Part shown: in pieces, positions 40,748 to 50,791 of the stretch
Layout of the letters: each line of letters starts with the position of its first letter
Numbering within the stretch: the first letter of the stretch is position 1
The notes under the pieces: model-generated
Told to the model about the DNA's origin: nothing
The model's database searches: none
Seen by the model: only the letters and a program-made list of their open reading frames with translations
Made by a program: the position numbers and the translations under genes
Assembly: GCF_000227135.1 (NCBI RefSeq)
Contig: NC_018261.1
Coordinates: 1,436,355 to 1,500,354 of the forward strand
Length of the DNA: 64,000 nt
Direction: 5' to 3'
Origin: Leishmania donovani
Lineage: Eukaryota > Euglenozoa > Kinetoplastea > Trypanosomatida > Trypanosomatidae

Positions 40748-42572
40748 CGTTTTCCTTCTCCCCATGTACTTGTCCCACCCACTTTTGTAGATGGGATCGT
40801 GCGTGTGTGCGTTTCCTGTGCAATTTCAGAGCGATCCGTGCGCGAACCTACCCGGCCGAAGTATTGTACAAGAGGGCGAGGCACACACAAGCCACGTCCG
40901 TCTCTAGTGCTCCCTCTCGCGCCCCCGCCCCCACCCTTTTTTTTTTTGGGGGGGGGGGTGGCGGCTACGGCTCCTCCTTTTCCTTCCTTGCCTTTTCCTT
41001 CCTCAAGACGTCTTCTGAGCCACGGCGCGTTGCTGGGGCTGCCACTTGCCTATTGATTGCTTCTTCTTTGCACTCGCTTATGCTTACCTACAACGCAGTC
41101 CTTCCTCCCCGCCCACCCACCCTCAACAGTGACGGCCAAACTTCGCGTCTCTCACTCGCTCTCCCTTTTTTTGTTGTTCTGTCGTGATCGGGAGAAAAAA
41201 AAAGGAAAGGGGATACTTGTGCCAGGTGCGTCAGGGTGTGTCGCGCCGCTCTTGGACTTAGTTGTATTGCTATGGCTTCTCCTATCGTTCTTTTTTTTTG
41301 TTGTTGTTCGCCGCAAAGATGTCGGTGCTGCCGTTGCACTGTTGCTCGAATAGCGGCACTGAGAGCATCGCCTGATGCGCATCGTCTACAGCACCCCATT
41401 CCTTCACTCGTGTGCTCCTTCTTTGCTTCGTTTCCGTTGCTGTCCTCCTCTTCTCGCCGTTTGCTGCTGTGATGTTGCCATGCGTGTTGCTGAGAGGTTT
41501 TCGCACCGAAACACCACGCACACGCACACACATACACACGCGCACATGCGCCTGCGGTGCGTGGTCAGAGCACGCAAGGTAACAAAAGAAGAATGGTTGA
41601 AAGCGAAACGCAACGAATACGCGAATATGTGCCGCGTCTGCCGCCACCATGCGACAGAGGTCTGACACCGACTCGCTCGTTCCCAGCGCGCGGACGTTCC
41701 GAGAGGTGCCCTGTGTGCCATATTGCCCCTTATTGTGCTGATGCGTGCGGGTGCGACGGCGAAATGGGTTCCTTTAGCATCGCAGATCCTCCCTTCCGCA
41801 GTTGAAATGCGGCTTTTGCTCTTCCCTTCATGATCTCCGCTGATGGCTTCTCCGCTCATCTGCGCTCCGCCTCCGTTCTCCTCGTACCTGTGGTTTCACC
41901 GCCCGAAGCAGCACTACAGACGTGCGTGTGATCTTGTTGCGTAGTCGCACGTACGTCAGCAGGGGGTTCTGTGCGCATCTTCGGCTCAACGGCAAAAGGA
42001 AAGAAGCAAGGCGCAGTTACACCTGTGCTACCTTTGATCTCTGCGCAGACGAGGCCTCTCCAACCACTTGTGGGTGTCTCCGGCGTTGTTCTGTGCTCGC
42101 ACCCGCACGCACTCGGCGGACATCGATAGAAAAGCGTACGGGGCCCCAGTCAAAGGCCATCTACTCACCTTAGCGTATCCGACGGTACAAGATTGATAAA
42201 AGGCACAGATCGTGGTGCATACGCTTGCGCTTGGTTTGGGTAGCTGTACGTCTCCTGGAGGCAGGCTGGCCGTCCTGGAACTCTTTCGCTCGAGAGAGGG
42301 TGGCCATTGCGATCCTCGGAGCCTCTTATTGGTTCATCCCCCTCCTCCTTCCGCCTCCCCGACCCCACTCATCCCGCTAGCGCGTATTACACGTCGCACC
42401 CTCCGCACCCTGTGACTCCCCTCCCACACCACTGTCGTCTCGGTAGGCGCGGCGGCGGAGGGGTGATGCTGGGCAATTGAGAGACTACGGAGGCTCTCGC
42501 TCATACTCGCATGCCGGCCCGTGTATCTGTTGCTTGCTTACGGTTTTTCCTGTTCGTTGTTGCTTCTTCGCT
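40748..42572. other. 1.8 kb intergenic/UTR region
   Basis: No credible gene. It includes a T11-G11 junction at 40937-40958, poly-T and poly-A tracts (41166-41205, 41289-41300), CA repeats near 41518-41540, and the 5' UTR of the WDR11-like gene with two upstream ATGs (42464, 42511). Confidence 0.75.
40937..40958. repeat. T11-G11 homopolymer junction
   Basis: Eleven T are followed directly by eleven G, in the 3' flank of the mutase gene. Confidence 0.95.
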
Positions 42573-42576
42573 ATGA
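42511..42576 (+). promoter_or_regulatory. Upstream ORF overlapping the WDR11-like start (ATGA)
   Basis: An ATG at 42511 opens a 21-codon frame whose TGA stop (42574-42576) overlaps the main ATG (42573-42575). If the transcript is spliced at the AG near 42444, as the CT-rich tract at 42399-42443 suggests, ribosomes would meet this frame first and could reinitiate at the overlap. Confidence 0.5.
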
Positions 42577-45500
42577 GCAGCGTCTCGGCAGCGCCTCAGC
42601 TGTCCCCGAAGGTGATCCCGGGCTGCAGTAACACCCACAGCAACAGCGGACTTCCCACCATCCTCTCCGATCTCGGCACATTTGCGTACCAGTCAGCGTG
42701 CTACGGACCGCAGCAACTGCTCGCATGCAGTTCTGCCGTGACCAACGCAGGTGAGGTGATCTTTGTCTATGACATGAATAGCATGCTGCTTACACAGTCG
42801 CTCAGCGGACACAAGGCCGCTGTCACAGCGTTGCTGTGGCGCCGACCTCCGGCGTCTTACCTGCAAACAGGCCTCTTTCTGTGGAGTGGCGACGCGAGCG
42901 GCGCGCTGATGTACTGGGATGTAGTGGAGGGTGTAGCGCTGACATCGATCCAGACGCCTTGCCATGCCGCGGTGCAGTCGCTGACGCTTCTCACAGATGA
43001 GCACCTCCTCGTCGTCACTCAGGAAGGCACAGGCTACGTGTTCAACTCACACCTCGTCGACAACGCCCCTCTGCCACCCGGCCGTCTCCTGCTAGAGGCG
43101 AAGCAGAGCACCCTGCTGGGCAACATCAGCAGACCATCGCTCGTCGCTTGTTCGCGCCTGAACGACCAGCACTGCTGCGCTGTTGTGCTCGGCGACCGTC
43201 TGCGTATCCTCACCGCAATCCCGCTCGACAGCGGCGCCGCCGCTCCTGTCGCAAAGGATCTTATCTACGACAGCTGCGATGGTGCCCCCACGGTCATCGA
43301 CGTCTTTTTCAGCGACGCGCAGGAGGAGGTGCTGTACTTCGCCACGCGCAACACGGTGGGATGCTACGACTGGAAGCTGAGGCTGATGTTGAACGAATCG
43401 CTGCTGTGGTTGCCGGACGAGGTGGAGTTTCGTCGCATCTTTCGCTCGTGCTCGAGCGGCGCGGCGGCGCGCACCGCCGAAAGTCGTAGCCAGGAGTCCA
43501 CGGCGTCATCGTCAGGCGATGCGGCCGCCGCGCAGGTGCCGCTCATGTATTCGTTCGGCTCCGATCAGCGACTTGTCGCGTGGCACGTCACGCGGCACGA
43601 CCGCTTCACTGCCGTTTCGACAGACGTGCGTGGGGTGCGCATCAATGCCAAGCTGTGCGTTAACGTGGTACAGTCGGAGCTCGACTCGTCGCTGTTTGCG
43701 GTGCTGTTCGAGGACGGCTCCATTGTGCACTGGCAGTACAGCCCCCTGGCTCGGCGGTGGCGGCTGCTGGACTGCTGGCTGGCGCCTGTGGTGCGCCCCG
43801 TGACGTTCTGCCCCGTCGGTGCCCATCACTGCTGCGTGGCTTTGGAGAGCGGTCATCTTGCTCTGATGGACATTACGCACAGCATGGCTGTTCGGCGGTT
43901 CAACTTGGTCTACTCTGGCGGAACGAAGATTGTGCTGCTGTGCGGGTACAAGTGGAGCGACCTTGTCTGGATCGTGTCGGACCGCATTCAACAGTACCGC
44001 CACCACCACCAAGTCTCGCTGATTGACACCCGCACAGGGGAGGTGGTGCGAGTGCTGCGCAAACCGTCCTCGGCACCAGAGCAGACCCGGATGAAGGAGA
44101 TCACGATGGACCCGACAACCACGTACGTCCTGCTGACGTTCTGGAACGGCACCTTTGAGGTTTGGACAGCGGCGGACAGCCGACTCGTGCACATCCACTC
44201 CGGTTTGGGCGTCGCAAACGTCTCGTGGGCGCCTCCGTTGATGCGGCGCTGCTTGAGCGGTGTACAAGGCACGCCGCAGCTGCTCGCCGTGCTGTTCTCG
44301 GAGGGCACGCTGTCGCTGTGGTCCGCCTACAAGGACCGAGTGGTGGTGAGCCGCGACGCCATTCCCCTCTTCCACCCAAGCGCCGTGGAGGGGTCGGTGC
44401 GGTCTGCAGTGGTGGCGGATACCCTTGTCATGTGGGACGGTCACGGCAACGGCGTCGTGCTGCGCGCGCAAGGAACGCGGCTGGCGGTGCGGCGGCTACG
44501 CGATGCGCCTCCTAACAGTGGGGCAGTGATGTGCCTGGGCGGGCCGTCACCGCCATCTCGCGCGACAGAGTTCATGAGCTTTTCGTCGCCGCTCGCGTGG
44601 CCGTCGTCGGGGTCCTTATCATACCACGAGGACGGCGACAACGCAGCCAGCTCGATCAGCACCGGCGACGCAGGGCTTCCCTCGACACCGACGGCTGGCT
44701 TCAGCGCTGCCCGCGCCGTCGCGGTTCTCTTCGAGAGTGGCGTGTTTGCTGTGTGGGACATCGCGACCGGTGAGCGCCGCGCGCTATCTTCGGTTGGCAT
44801 GGCTGCGGATGTGCGCGCGCTGTCGCTCTACTGGACGGGCGGGTCTCTTTGTGTACTGGGCGCTGATGGCTGCCTCTACGTGCTCGACACATACCTGACC
44901 GAGATGAACAGCAGCGTGCGGTACCGGGCGCTGCGGCGTCCCATGAAGAACGTAGCCTTTCTCCTTCCTGCCCACCGTACCTACGTGCAGGTGGCGCTGG
45001 AGCTGGGTAGTCCGCAGTCGGGTCTAGGCGACCAAGCCCAACGCGCCTCACACTCCTTGAGCGATGCCCCCAGCGCAGTCATGGAGGCGGTACCGTCCTC
45101 CGTGCGTCCCTGCCGTGGCCCGTTTGGCCAGCTCCTCACTGAGGACATACGGACTTTGCAGGATGAACTGGAGCTCTATCGCACCACGATGGTGCCGCGC
45201 GATGTGCTGCTGCGGCTGAGCCGCTGCGGCTCCACCGCGGCCGGCGCGGCGCCGGTCTCCCCTCTGACTTGGCTGAGACGCGCTGCAGTGGTCGCCGACT
45301 TTCTTGGCCAGTCGACGAAGCAGCGGTTCATGCGCCTTGCTGCCGATGTGCTGCGGCACTGGCAGCCGTCCGCCGTCGCGCGACGCGGTGCTCGGGGCAC
45401 CCCCTCGCCGGCCTCGTCGCCAGCCGACGCCGCCCTGGCGACCGCATTGACTGACTGTCCTCCTGCTTCACCTGACAGCGAGCCGATCGGTGAAGACTCC

Positions 45501-46487
45501 TTCAGCGTGCCACAGACTTACGCCTGCGCAGATGCGTACTCGGAAGCGCTTGCCCCTTCTCACGTTGTGCGCCGCAATCGTATCCTACTCAATGAGCAGC
45601 GCAGCGCAGCGCTGCTCGTGAACGCGCGCAACCACCGCGCCAGGGACGACTCTATTACGCGACTCGCGCTTGCGCGGGACTGGCTGCGACTCGAGCACCG
45701 CCAGAACGTCATCGAGGTGCTGCTGGATGCGCCGCCACAGTCCACGACCTACAACGAGCTGGCCACCCTGAGCATGGCTGTGGCTGCGTCGACCGCCGTC
45801 CAGTCCTCCTCGGCGGACTCGGCCACGTCGGCGCTCTTCGCCGCCTCGGCGAAGCGTGCGGCGGCAATGTTGCTAGCGCAGGGCGACGTGGAGGCAGCCG
45901 TAGAGAAGCTCACGCTGGCTGGCGAGTATCGCAGCGCCTGCGTCACACTCCAGTCCAAAGGTCGGTGGCGCGATGCTGTGCTTCTTGTCAAGGCGGTGCC
46001 TCAAGTGCAGCGGCCCTTGCTGGCGGAGGTGCTGCAGCGTTGGTCAGCGCTTTCAGTGAAGCGAGGCTACCGCCTACTTAGCGCCGCTCTTCTACTCGCC
46101 GTCGGTGAAGCGAATCCTTATGAGACGCAGCCCCCTCCGCTGGCAGCGTTGTCCCTGCTGATAGAGTCGGCCCATTTCACGGATGTGGCTGGGGTTCTGG
46201 CGCTCGTGCTGGCCCAGTACCACGAGGCCATTCTCGGCTGGCCAGAGACGGCTGCAGCGGCGTGGATGTTCATTTCACCTGCCCACTCTTCGGACACCTC
46301 ACCAGTGCAGCCCGTGAGTGCCGGTGCCATGATGGACACTGTGCTGCACGCCTTGGGCGACTACAGCGGCCTCCTGCACACAGTCGGCAACCTGGCGGCC
46401 GAGGAGGTTGTGCTTCGGCAGGCTGCAATGCTGAAGGTGTCGATGCGGCAGGCTGCCAAGGACGACAGCGATGAGTGTGGGGACTGA
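42573..46487 (+). CDS. WD40 protein, WDR11-like
   Basis: A 1304-residue protein with two regions of WD40 blades. Examples are LSGHKAAVTALLWRR (77-91) with GALMYWDVV (110-118), a later FAVLFEDGSIVHWQY, FEVWTAAD, EGTLSLWSAYKD, and ESGVFAVWDIATG. After the propellers comes a helical C-terminal part. There AVEKLTLAGEYRSACVTLQ and KGRWRDAVLLVKA, then LLAEVLQRWSALS, resemble the end of human WDR11. Length (WDR11 about 1220) and order agree. In animals WDR11 forms a complex with FAM91A1 and C17orf75 that captures AP-1 vesicles at the trans-Golgi; whether those partners exist here is unknown. The open frame starts further upstream without an ATG; 42573 is the first in-frame ATG. Assignment to WDR11 rather than another large WD40 trafficking protein is moderately sure. 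Confidence 0.85.
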   Translation: MSSVSAAPQLSPKVIPGCSNTHSNSGLPTILSDLGTFAYQSACYGPQQLLACSSAVTNAGEVIFVYDMNSMLLTQSLSGHKAAVTALLWRRPPASYLQTGLFLWSGDASGALMYWDVVEGVALTSIQTPCHAAVQSLTLLTDEHLLVVTQEGTGYVFNSHLVDNAPLPPGRLLLEAKQSTLLGNISRPSLVACSRLNDQHCCAVVLGDRLRILTAIPLDSGAAAPVAKDLIYDSCDGAPTVIDVFFSDAQEEVLYFATRNTVGCYDWKLRLMLNESLLWLPDEVEFRRIFRSCSSGAAARTAESRSQESTASSSGDAAAAQVPLMYSFGSDQRLVAWHVTRHDRFTAVSTDVRGVRINAKLCVNVVQSELDSSLFAVLFEDGSIVHWQYSPLARRWRLLDCWLAPVVRPVTFCPVGAHHCCVALESGHLALMDITHSMAVRRFNLVYSGGTKIVLLCGYKWSDLVWIVSDRIQQYRHHHQVSLIDTRTGEVVRVLRKPSSAPEQTRMKEITMDPTTTYVLLTFWNGTFEVWTAADSRLVHIHSGLGVANVSWAPPLMRRCLSGVQGTPQLLAVLFSEGTLSLWSAYKDRVVVSRDAIPLFHPSAVEGSVRSAVVADTLVMWDGHGNGVVLRAQGTRLAVRRLRDAPPNSGAVMCLGGPSPPSRATEFMSFSSPLAWPSSGSLSYHEDGDNAASSISTGDAGLPSTPTAGFSAARAVAVLFESGVFAVWDIATGERRALSSVGMAADVRALSLYWTGGSLCVLGADGCLYVLDTYLTEMNSSVRYRALRRPMKNVAFLLPAHRTYVQVALELGSPQSGLGDQAQRASHSLSDAPSAVMEAVPSSVRPCRGPFGQLLTEDIRTLQDELELYRTTMVPRDVLLRLSRCGSTAAGAAPVSPLTWLRRAAVVADFLGQSTKQRFMRLAADVLRHWQPSAVARRGARGTPSPASSPADAALATALTDCPPASPDSEPIGEDSFSVPQTYACADAYSEALAPSHVVRRNRILLNEQRSAALLVNARNHRARDDSITRLALARDWLRLEHRQNVIEVLLDAPPQSTTYNELATLSMAVAASTAVQSSSADSATSALFAASAKRAAAMLLAQGDVEAAVEKLTLAGEYRSACVTLQSKGRWRDAVLLVKAVPQVQRPLLAEVLQRWSALSVKRGYRLLSAALLLAVGEANPYETQPPPLAALSLLIESAHFTDVAGVLALVLAQYHEAILGWPETAAAAWMFISPAHSSDTSPVQPVSAGAMMDTVLHALGDYSGLLHTVGNLAAEEVVLRQAAMLKVSMRQAAKDDSDECGD

Positions 46488-47420
46488 TTGGGGACCGCTG
46501 CACACAGAGACAAACTGACGGCTGTGACGGCGGTGAAACATGATCTTTCCACCAAGCACCTTCTCTGCGGCCTCTCTCTCTCGCGCGACGTGCTGTCGCG
46601 GTGCAGGGAAGGGCTGGGGGGGGGGCGTGGAGGCGTGGAAGAAACCGCTACCCAACGATATTCGTTGAGGCTTTGATCATATCTTCCGCTCTTGTGCGGA
46701 CGTTTGTGCTCCCTGTTGACTGCTTCAGAAGACAGAACTCGAGAAACACATGGAATGGTACCCTGCCCTCCTTCGTGGCAGAGGCTGCCTTGATTGACGC
46801 GTGTGGAGCTATTAAAAGGCCCCTCTTGGAAGAGCTCAAGGTGAGCGATGCCTACAAATCCACACGCGCTCTCCCGCACGGAGCCCCCGCCCCCTCGCGG
46901 GGCGCAGTCGCATAGCGAACCTCCCTCCCCTCACAAAGCGTCCCCGCGCACGTTTCTTTGGCGGCGCCGAGGAGACGCAACTGACCACTGCGTTAGAACG
47001 CTGCGGGGGGGGAGGGGGTGCGCTCCGCTGTGGCAGATGCGCAGACGACAGTGCACAGCTTATAATCATCCCTCCCTCCTTTTCTCTCTTACTCCTATCT
47101 CCTATGGCCACGAGCGACTTCAGGGGCTGCATATTGCGCAGCCGCACGCTCATGTCTGCGCGCAACGCGCTACCTGCTTTGCTGCTTGCATACGCATCCT
47201 TGATGTGTGAGTGTGAGGCAGCAGGGGGTTTCTTTTTCATATCCAGACATATCCGTGCGCTGGTTTCGCGTGTAGCGATAAAACACCTTTGATCAGCCAT
47301 TTCGCGCTTCGCACTTTCTCTGCTTCGCAGCGTGAATGTGTCAAGTGGGTGCTGCTGACGTTACTCTCTCTCCTGTCTTTTGTTGCCGCTGGGCGCTGCG
47401 GCGGCGTCTGCTGGACAGGG
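46488..47420. other. 0.9 kb intergenic/UTR region
   Basis: No gene. G-rich run near 46616-46624 and CT-rich tract at 47075-47100; it ends with the splice region of the SET gene (AG at 47417-47418). Confidence 0.75.
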
Positions 47421-48488
47421 ATGCGGGCGAGACGCTCTTGTAAGTTTGCCGAGTACCTCTCCACCTACGCCATTCTCGAGCACATTGGCATTCACCCGAC
47501 GACGCTGATTGAGAAACGTGATGCCGCAGTAGGAGTCGGCGTGTACGTGCGCGATGCCTGCGACGCCGGAACCGCCCTCCTCGCCGTGCCGTCGAAGCGG
47601 TTCTGCACCACTTCCGTGCTATCGCGAGTGGGGCTGAAAACCTCCTTTTGCAGCCCGTGGCGTGCGGACAGCGAAGTGCCGTCGTCGGCTTCTGCTGGGC
47701 CGGCATGCGACGTTCAAGGTGGCATCCTTTCCTTTCTCACGGGGAGTACACAGTGGCCAGAGCTAGCATGGCGGCTTGCCCTCGAGCAGCACCGCAGTGT
47801 GTCGCCTCTGTGGGGCTGGCTACAGAGCCTTCCGTCTGTAGAGGAGCTCGCTGACCGTAGGGACGCGGCAGAGCGCCAGTGCCGCGTGCACCACACGACG
47901 CTGCTGCCGTACTACCTCAAAGGTCGCCAGCGCATTCGAGAAGAGACGTTGGCTGCCTATTCGCAGTTGCGTGCCGACAATATTCTGCCGGGCTTTGACC
48001 GCTTTGCGTGGGCAGTGGACGTCGTGCTGTCACGCGGGCTGCTCCTGCCGACGGCGTGGCCCGCCGCCGGGGGCGTGCTCACGAACAGCACGACGGACGG
48101 CGAGCAGGAGGAGGAGGACAGCGACCCGCTGCCTCACTTGTCGCTCGAGTGTGGTGTGGTGCCTTTTCTGGACCTTGTCAACGCCCCAGACGACGTCGGT
48201 CGTGCGGTCAACGCAGACATCGAAATTGCAACGTCACTCGAGACCCTTCCGAGATTCCTCACCGACGAGTTGGCGGCTGACGCTACGGCTAGAGGACGCG
48301 GCGGCGATGATCTTGCGGAGGTGAAGCGCTTGCTAGAGACGCACTACTATCTCTGCCTTACCCTGCGGAAGCCGCTGCGTGCCTCTGAAGAGGTCATTCT
48401 CGACTGGCAGGTGCCCGTGTTGACGACCGAGGTGCTGACGGCTGCTGAAGACGCGATTGTCAGCCGTTTTCTCAAGTACATGTTTTAG
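47421..48488 (+). CDS. Divergent SET-domain protein
   Basis: A 355-residue protein with the split SET layout of SETD3/SETD6/Rubisco-methyltransferase-like enzymes. The N-terminal SET piece VGVYVRDACDAGTALLAVP (39-57) matches the G-x-G-(V/L)-x-A-x-x-x-I-x-x-G-E-x-(L/I) start of SET domains. A helical insert follows, with the WPELAWRLALEQ and LLPYYLKG segments typical of this subfamily, and then VVPFLDLVNAPDD (246-258), which corresponds to the PLxDMxNH motif. The end YLCLTLRKPLRASEEVILDWQ (310-330) corresponds to the final strand that normally reads GEEVxxxYG. The NH pair is NA here and the catalytic-region Tyr is Trp329 or absent. Methyltransferase activity is therefore doubtful. The ATG at 47421 directly follows an AG acceptor; an upstream extension has no ATG in frame. 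Confidence 0.82.
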   Translation: MRARRSCKFAEYLSTYAILEHIGIHPTTLIEKRDAAVGVGVYVRDACDAGTALLAVPSKRFCTTSVLSRVGLKTSFCSPWRADSEVPSSASAGPACDVQGGILSFLTGSTQWPELAWRLALEQHRSVSPLWGWLQSLPSVEELADRRDAAERQCRVHHTTLLPYYLKGRQRIREETLAAYSQLRADNILPGFDRFAWAVDVVLSRGLLLPTAWPAAGGVLTNSTTDGEQEEEDSDPLPHLSLECGVVPFLDLVNAPDDVGRAVNADIEIATSLETLPRFLTDELAADATARGRGGDDLAEVKRLLETHYYLCLTLRKPLRASEEVILDWQVPVLTTEVLTAAEDAIVSRFLKYMF

Positions 48489-49242
48489 CCTCGGTGGCAC
48501 CACCGCCCCCTCTCCCCCCTTCCCCTGCAGAGCCGACTGTCTTCCCACCGACCTGCCGACCAATTAGTAAAGGTGCACTGTATTCGCATGATGCGTAAAA
48601 AAGGAGCTCTAACTGGAGCGCGCCCACCACGCCGGCCGTAGGCTCTAGCAAAGAAAAGAATAAGTCCTCCACCAGCCATGCAACGCCCACTGACGGCGTT
48701 GCGGTGTGTCGCTGATTTCTCGAGGCACGTGCTTCAGTGACACATGTCCGACCCCTTCCCCTTCCCTCATCACCGAAGCCGCGGGGGCCATCATCATTGT
48801 ACTCTGACCATCGCTCTCTCTCCTGCTGCCGTTCCCTGCCGCCCCACCGGCCTTTCGTGTACTTCGGATGCCGCTCCTGCGCTGCGACGTCTACCGGCAT
48901 GGTGGGGTATCTTCGGGTGCGGTGCGCCTACTTCTCTTGCGGTCTCCTCCGCGTCCTACCGTCTCGACGCGGGCGCTATCGCGGGACTCAGGTTTATCGA
49001 CCGCTAACGGTGAGAACCTCCTCCTTCTGCGGCACGTGGGGCCGTTGTCTTCCTCATCGCCAGTTTGGTAGCGCTGCTGTGGAGGCTGCTGGTCAACCGG
49101 CCCTGTAGTCCCTTTCTTTTTTTTTCTTACTTGTATTGCTGCCATTGATCCGTGCACCTCCTCCGGTGAACACCTTCGTCCATCTTTCTCCCTGTTTCCT
49201 TCGCCTCCTCTCCCGCACGAGGCCGAGGAGCACGGGGGTCAC
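48489..49242. other. 0.75 kb intergenic/UTR region
   Basis: No gene. The CT tract at 49170-49215 followed by AG at 49220-49221 is the probable splice acceptor of the next gene, whose ATG at 49243 is the first downstream. Confidence 0.75.
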
Positions 49243-49836
49243 ATGTCTTTCGCGTACCAGCGCCTGAAGATGCGGGCGACGACGGTCGCGGTGGATCACA
49301 TGCGCAGCTTCTGCGACGGCTGCCACCTTGTCCTCAGCGCCGTCACGCACCCATTCAAGCGGTTTGTCGGACGCGTGAAGGCAGAGGCGCCGTGGGTGAA
49401 CACTCTCGTGGCCTGCACCTTAGTGACGGCTCTCCCTCTCATTTTTTATCCGTACGTGAAGAAGTACGTGCTCAATGACGAACGCGCTGCTGCCGAGGCG
49501 GAGCGCGTGCGGCTGTGCTTGCAGAAGGGCATTGACCCGTACCCGTACATGCACCACAAGGAGTTCGTGTACGGCAACTCGGCGCCGGTTCTGGCCAACG
49601 AGACGCAAATTCCTCAGCGGATCGGGTGGGAGTTCAAGGCCCTCGAGAATTACTACAAGAGAAAAGAAGAACTTCGGCATGAGGTGGGCGGCAACATCGA
49701 CGACACGGTACAGAAGCTTATGACGCTCAAGAAGGAGCAGCGGAGCGCGTACGACCGCATGCGCGGCAAGCCTGGAACGGAGCCGCGCGATCTCATTTTC
49801 CGCGGCCGCAACGATGTGGACAGACTTACGTCGTAG
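49243..49836 (+). CDS. Small single-span membrane protein, unrecognised
   Basis: A 197-residue protein not recognised by name. One clear hydrophobic span lies at about 51-71 (WVNTLVACTLVTALPLIFYP). It is preceded by a basic, moderately amphipathic segment and followed by a charged C-terminal part of about 125 residues. The latter includes a helical, probably coiled-coil stretch (ENYYKRKEELRHEVGG, TVQKLMTLKKEQRSAYDRM). An N-in, C-out or mitochondrial inner-membrane topology would be consistent, and the YPYMHHKEF segment resembles nothing I can name. The clean ATG at 49243 after an AG acceptor supports the start. Third-position composition is typical of a real gene. The function is unknown; a respiratory-complex or mitochondrial scaffold subunit is only a guess. 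Confidence 0.85.
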   Translation: MSFAYQRLKMRATTVAVDHMRSFCDGCHLVLSAVTHPFKRFVGRVKAEAPWVNTLVACTLVTALPLIFYPYVKKYVLNDERAAAEAERVRLCLQKGIDPYPYMHHKEFVYGNSAPVLANETQIPQRIGWEFKALENYYKRKEELRHEVGGNIDDTVQKLMTLKKEQRSAYDRMRGKPGTEPRDLIFRGRNDVDRLTS

Positions 49837-50791
49837 GCAAGGAAAGAAACGGAACAGCGCAGCACCTGCATCCTCGAAGCGCTTCGCCCCCTCCGTTTCA
49901 ATGCGTGTGCTGAGACGGAAACGTCGAGGCGTCATGTTTGCGTGCCTACCTTCAATGGCTACGCGTTTTCTGCTGTACGTCTTTCATCCTTGTTACGCTT
50001 ATTGTTTGCGAAGCGCGACTGACGGCTGTTTGTCGCCGTCGTGGTCGCATGACTTGTACAGGAGGCAGAGGTGGAGGAGGGAGGCGCCATGGCGTGGGCC
50101 GACTGCTTCGCTGTGACTGTATCGCGCAGCTGGTTGTGGTGGGTGCTCAGGGCTCCTCTGTGGCACCCCCTTAGACGAAGTGGCAAGACATTGTGCGGAG
50201 CAGCTGAGGAGAACAGGAGCGACGTCTAGCTGTTGCCCCCCTCCCTTCGACGACAGACCGTGACGCATACACTCTGTTAAGCCGACGTCTTCGACGGAGA
50301 TGAGCCGGCGGCAGAAAGTGCAAAGACCTCTTCGGGAGCAAGAAGTCGACGCTTTCCCAGAGCGCGTCTCAGCGCTCTCGGCAGCACATCACTGCATGAA
50401 GCGAAGCCTGGCGTGTAGGCCAGAAACAAAGGCGAAGGCACTTCGTGACCCCCCCCCTCTGAATCGGTCAACAGCCTACACACCACTTCTTTGTTTCCAT
50501 CCCCGTCAATCCGTCAGCTGTTTCTTCACTACTTCTCCTCAATACGACCATCCCTCCTCTCGTCCTTGCTCTGGATTATCCGGTTGCTGCTGCCACCGCT
50601 CTCTCTCTCGCGCGCTCCTCGTGCCCCAATCTACCTCACACATTTGACAAACATCGCCATTGGCGCTCTGCTCAGCTGCAACGCAGTGCAGCGCACCTAG
50701 TAACCCGACGAGGTGCGCCCTACCTGACCCAGCACGTACGGAAAGACACTCGTCTGTGTGTTCTTCTTGTTACTCGCCCACCGTGTGTGCC
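49837..50791. other. 0.95 kb intergenic/UTR region
   Basis: No gene. The block at 50040-50280 is of more balanced composition than its surroundings and may be an old repeat, but nothing specific is recognised. The CT tract at 50575-50620 leads to the acceptor at 50674-50675. Confidence 0.7.
50587..50675 (+). promoter_or_regulatory. Likely trans-splice acceptor, uL14m
   Basis: A pyrimidine-rich stretch ends at CTCAG, with the AG at 50674-50675. No ATG occurs between it and the start at 50792. Confidence 0.55.

Noticed and set aside
50040..50280. A balanced-composition block before uL14m as a third SIDER element.
   Set aside because: It has no A-tail and no clear shared pattern with the other two blocks; too little support.
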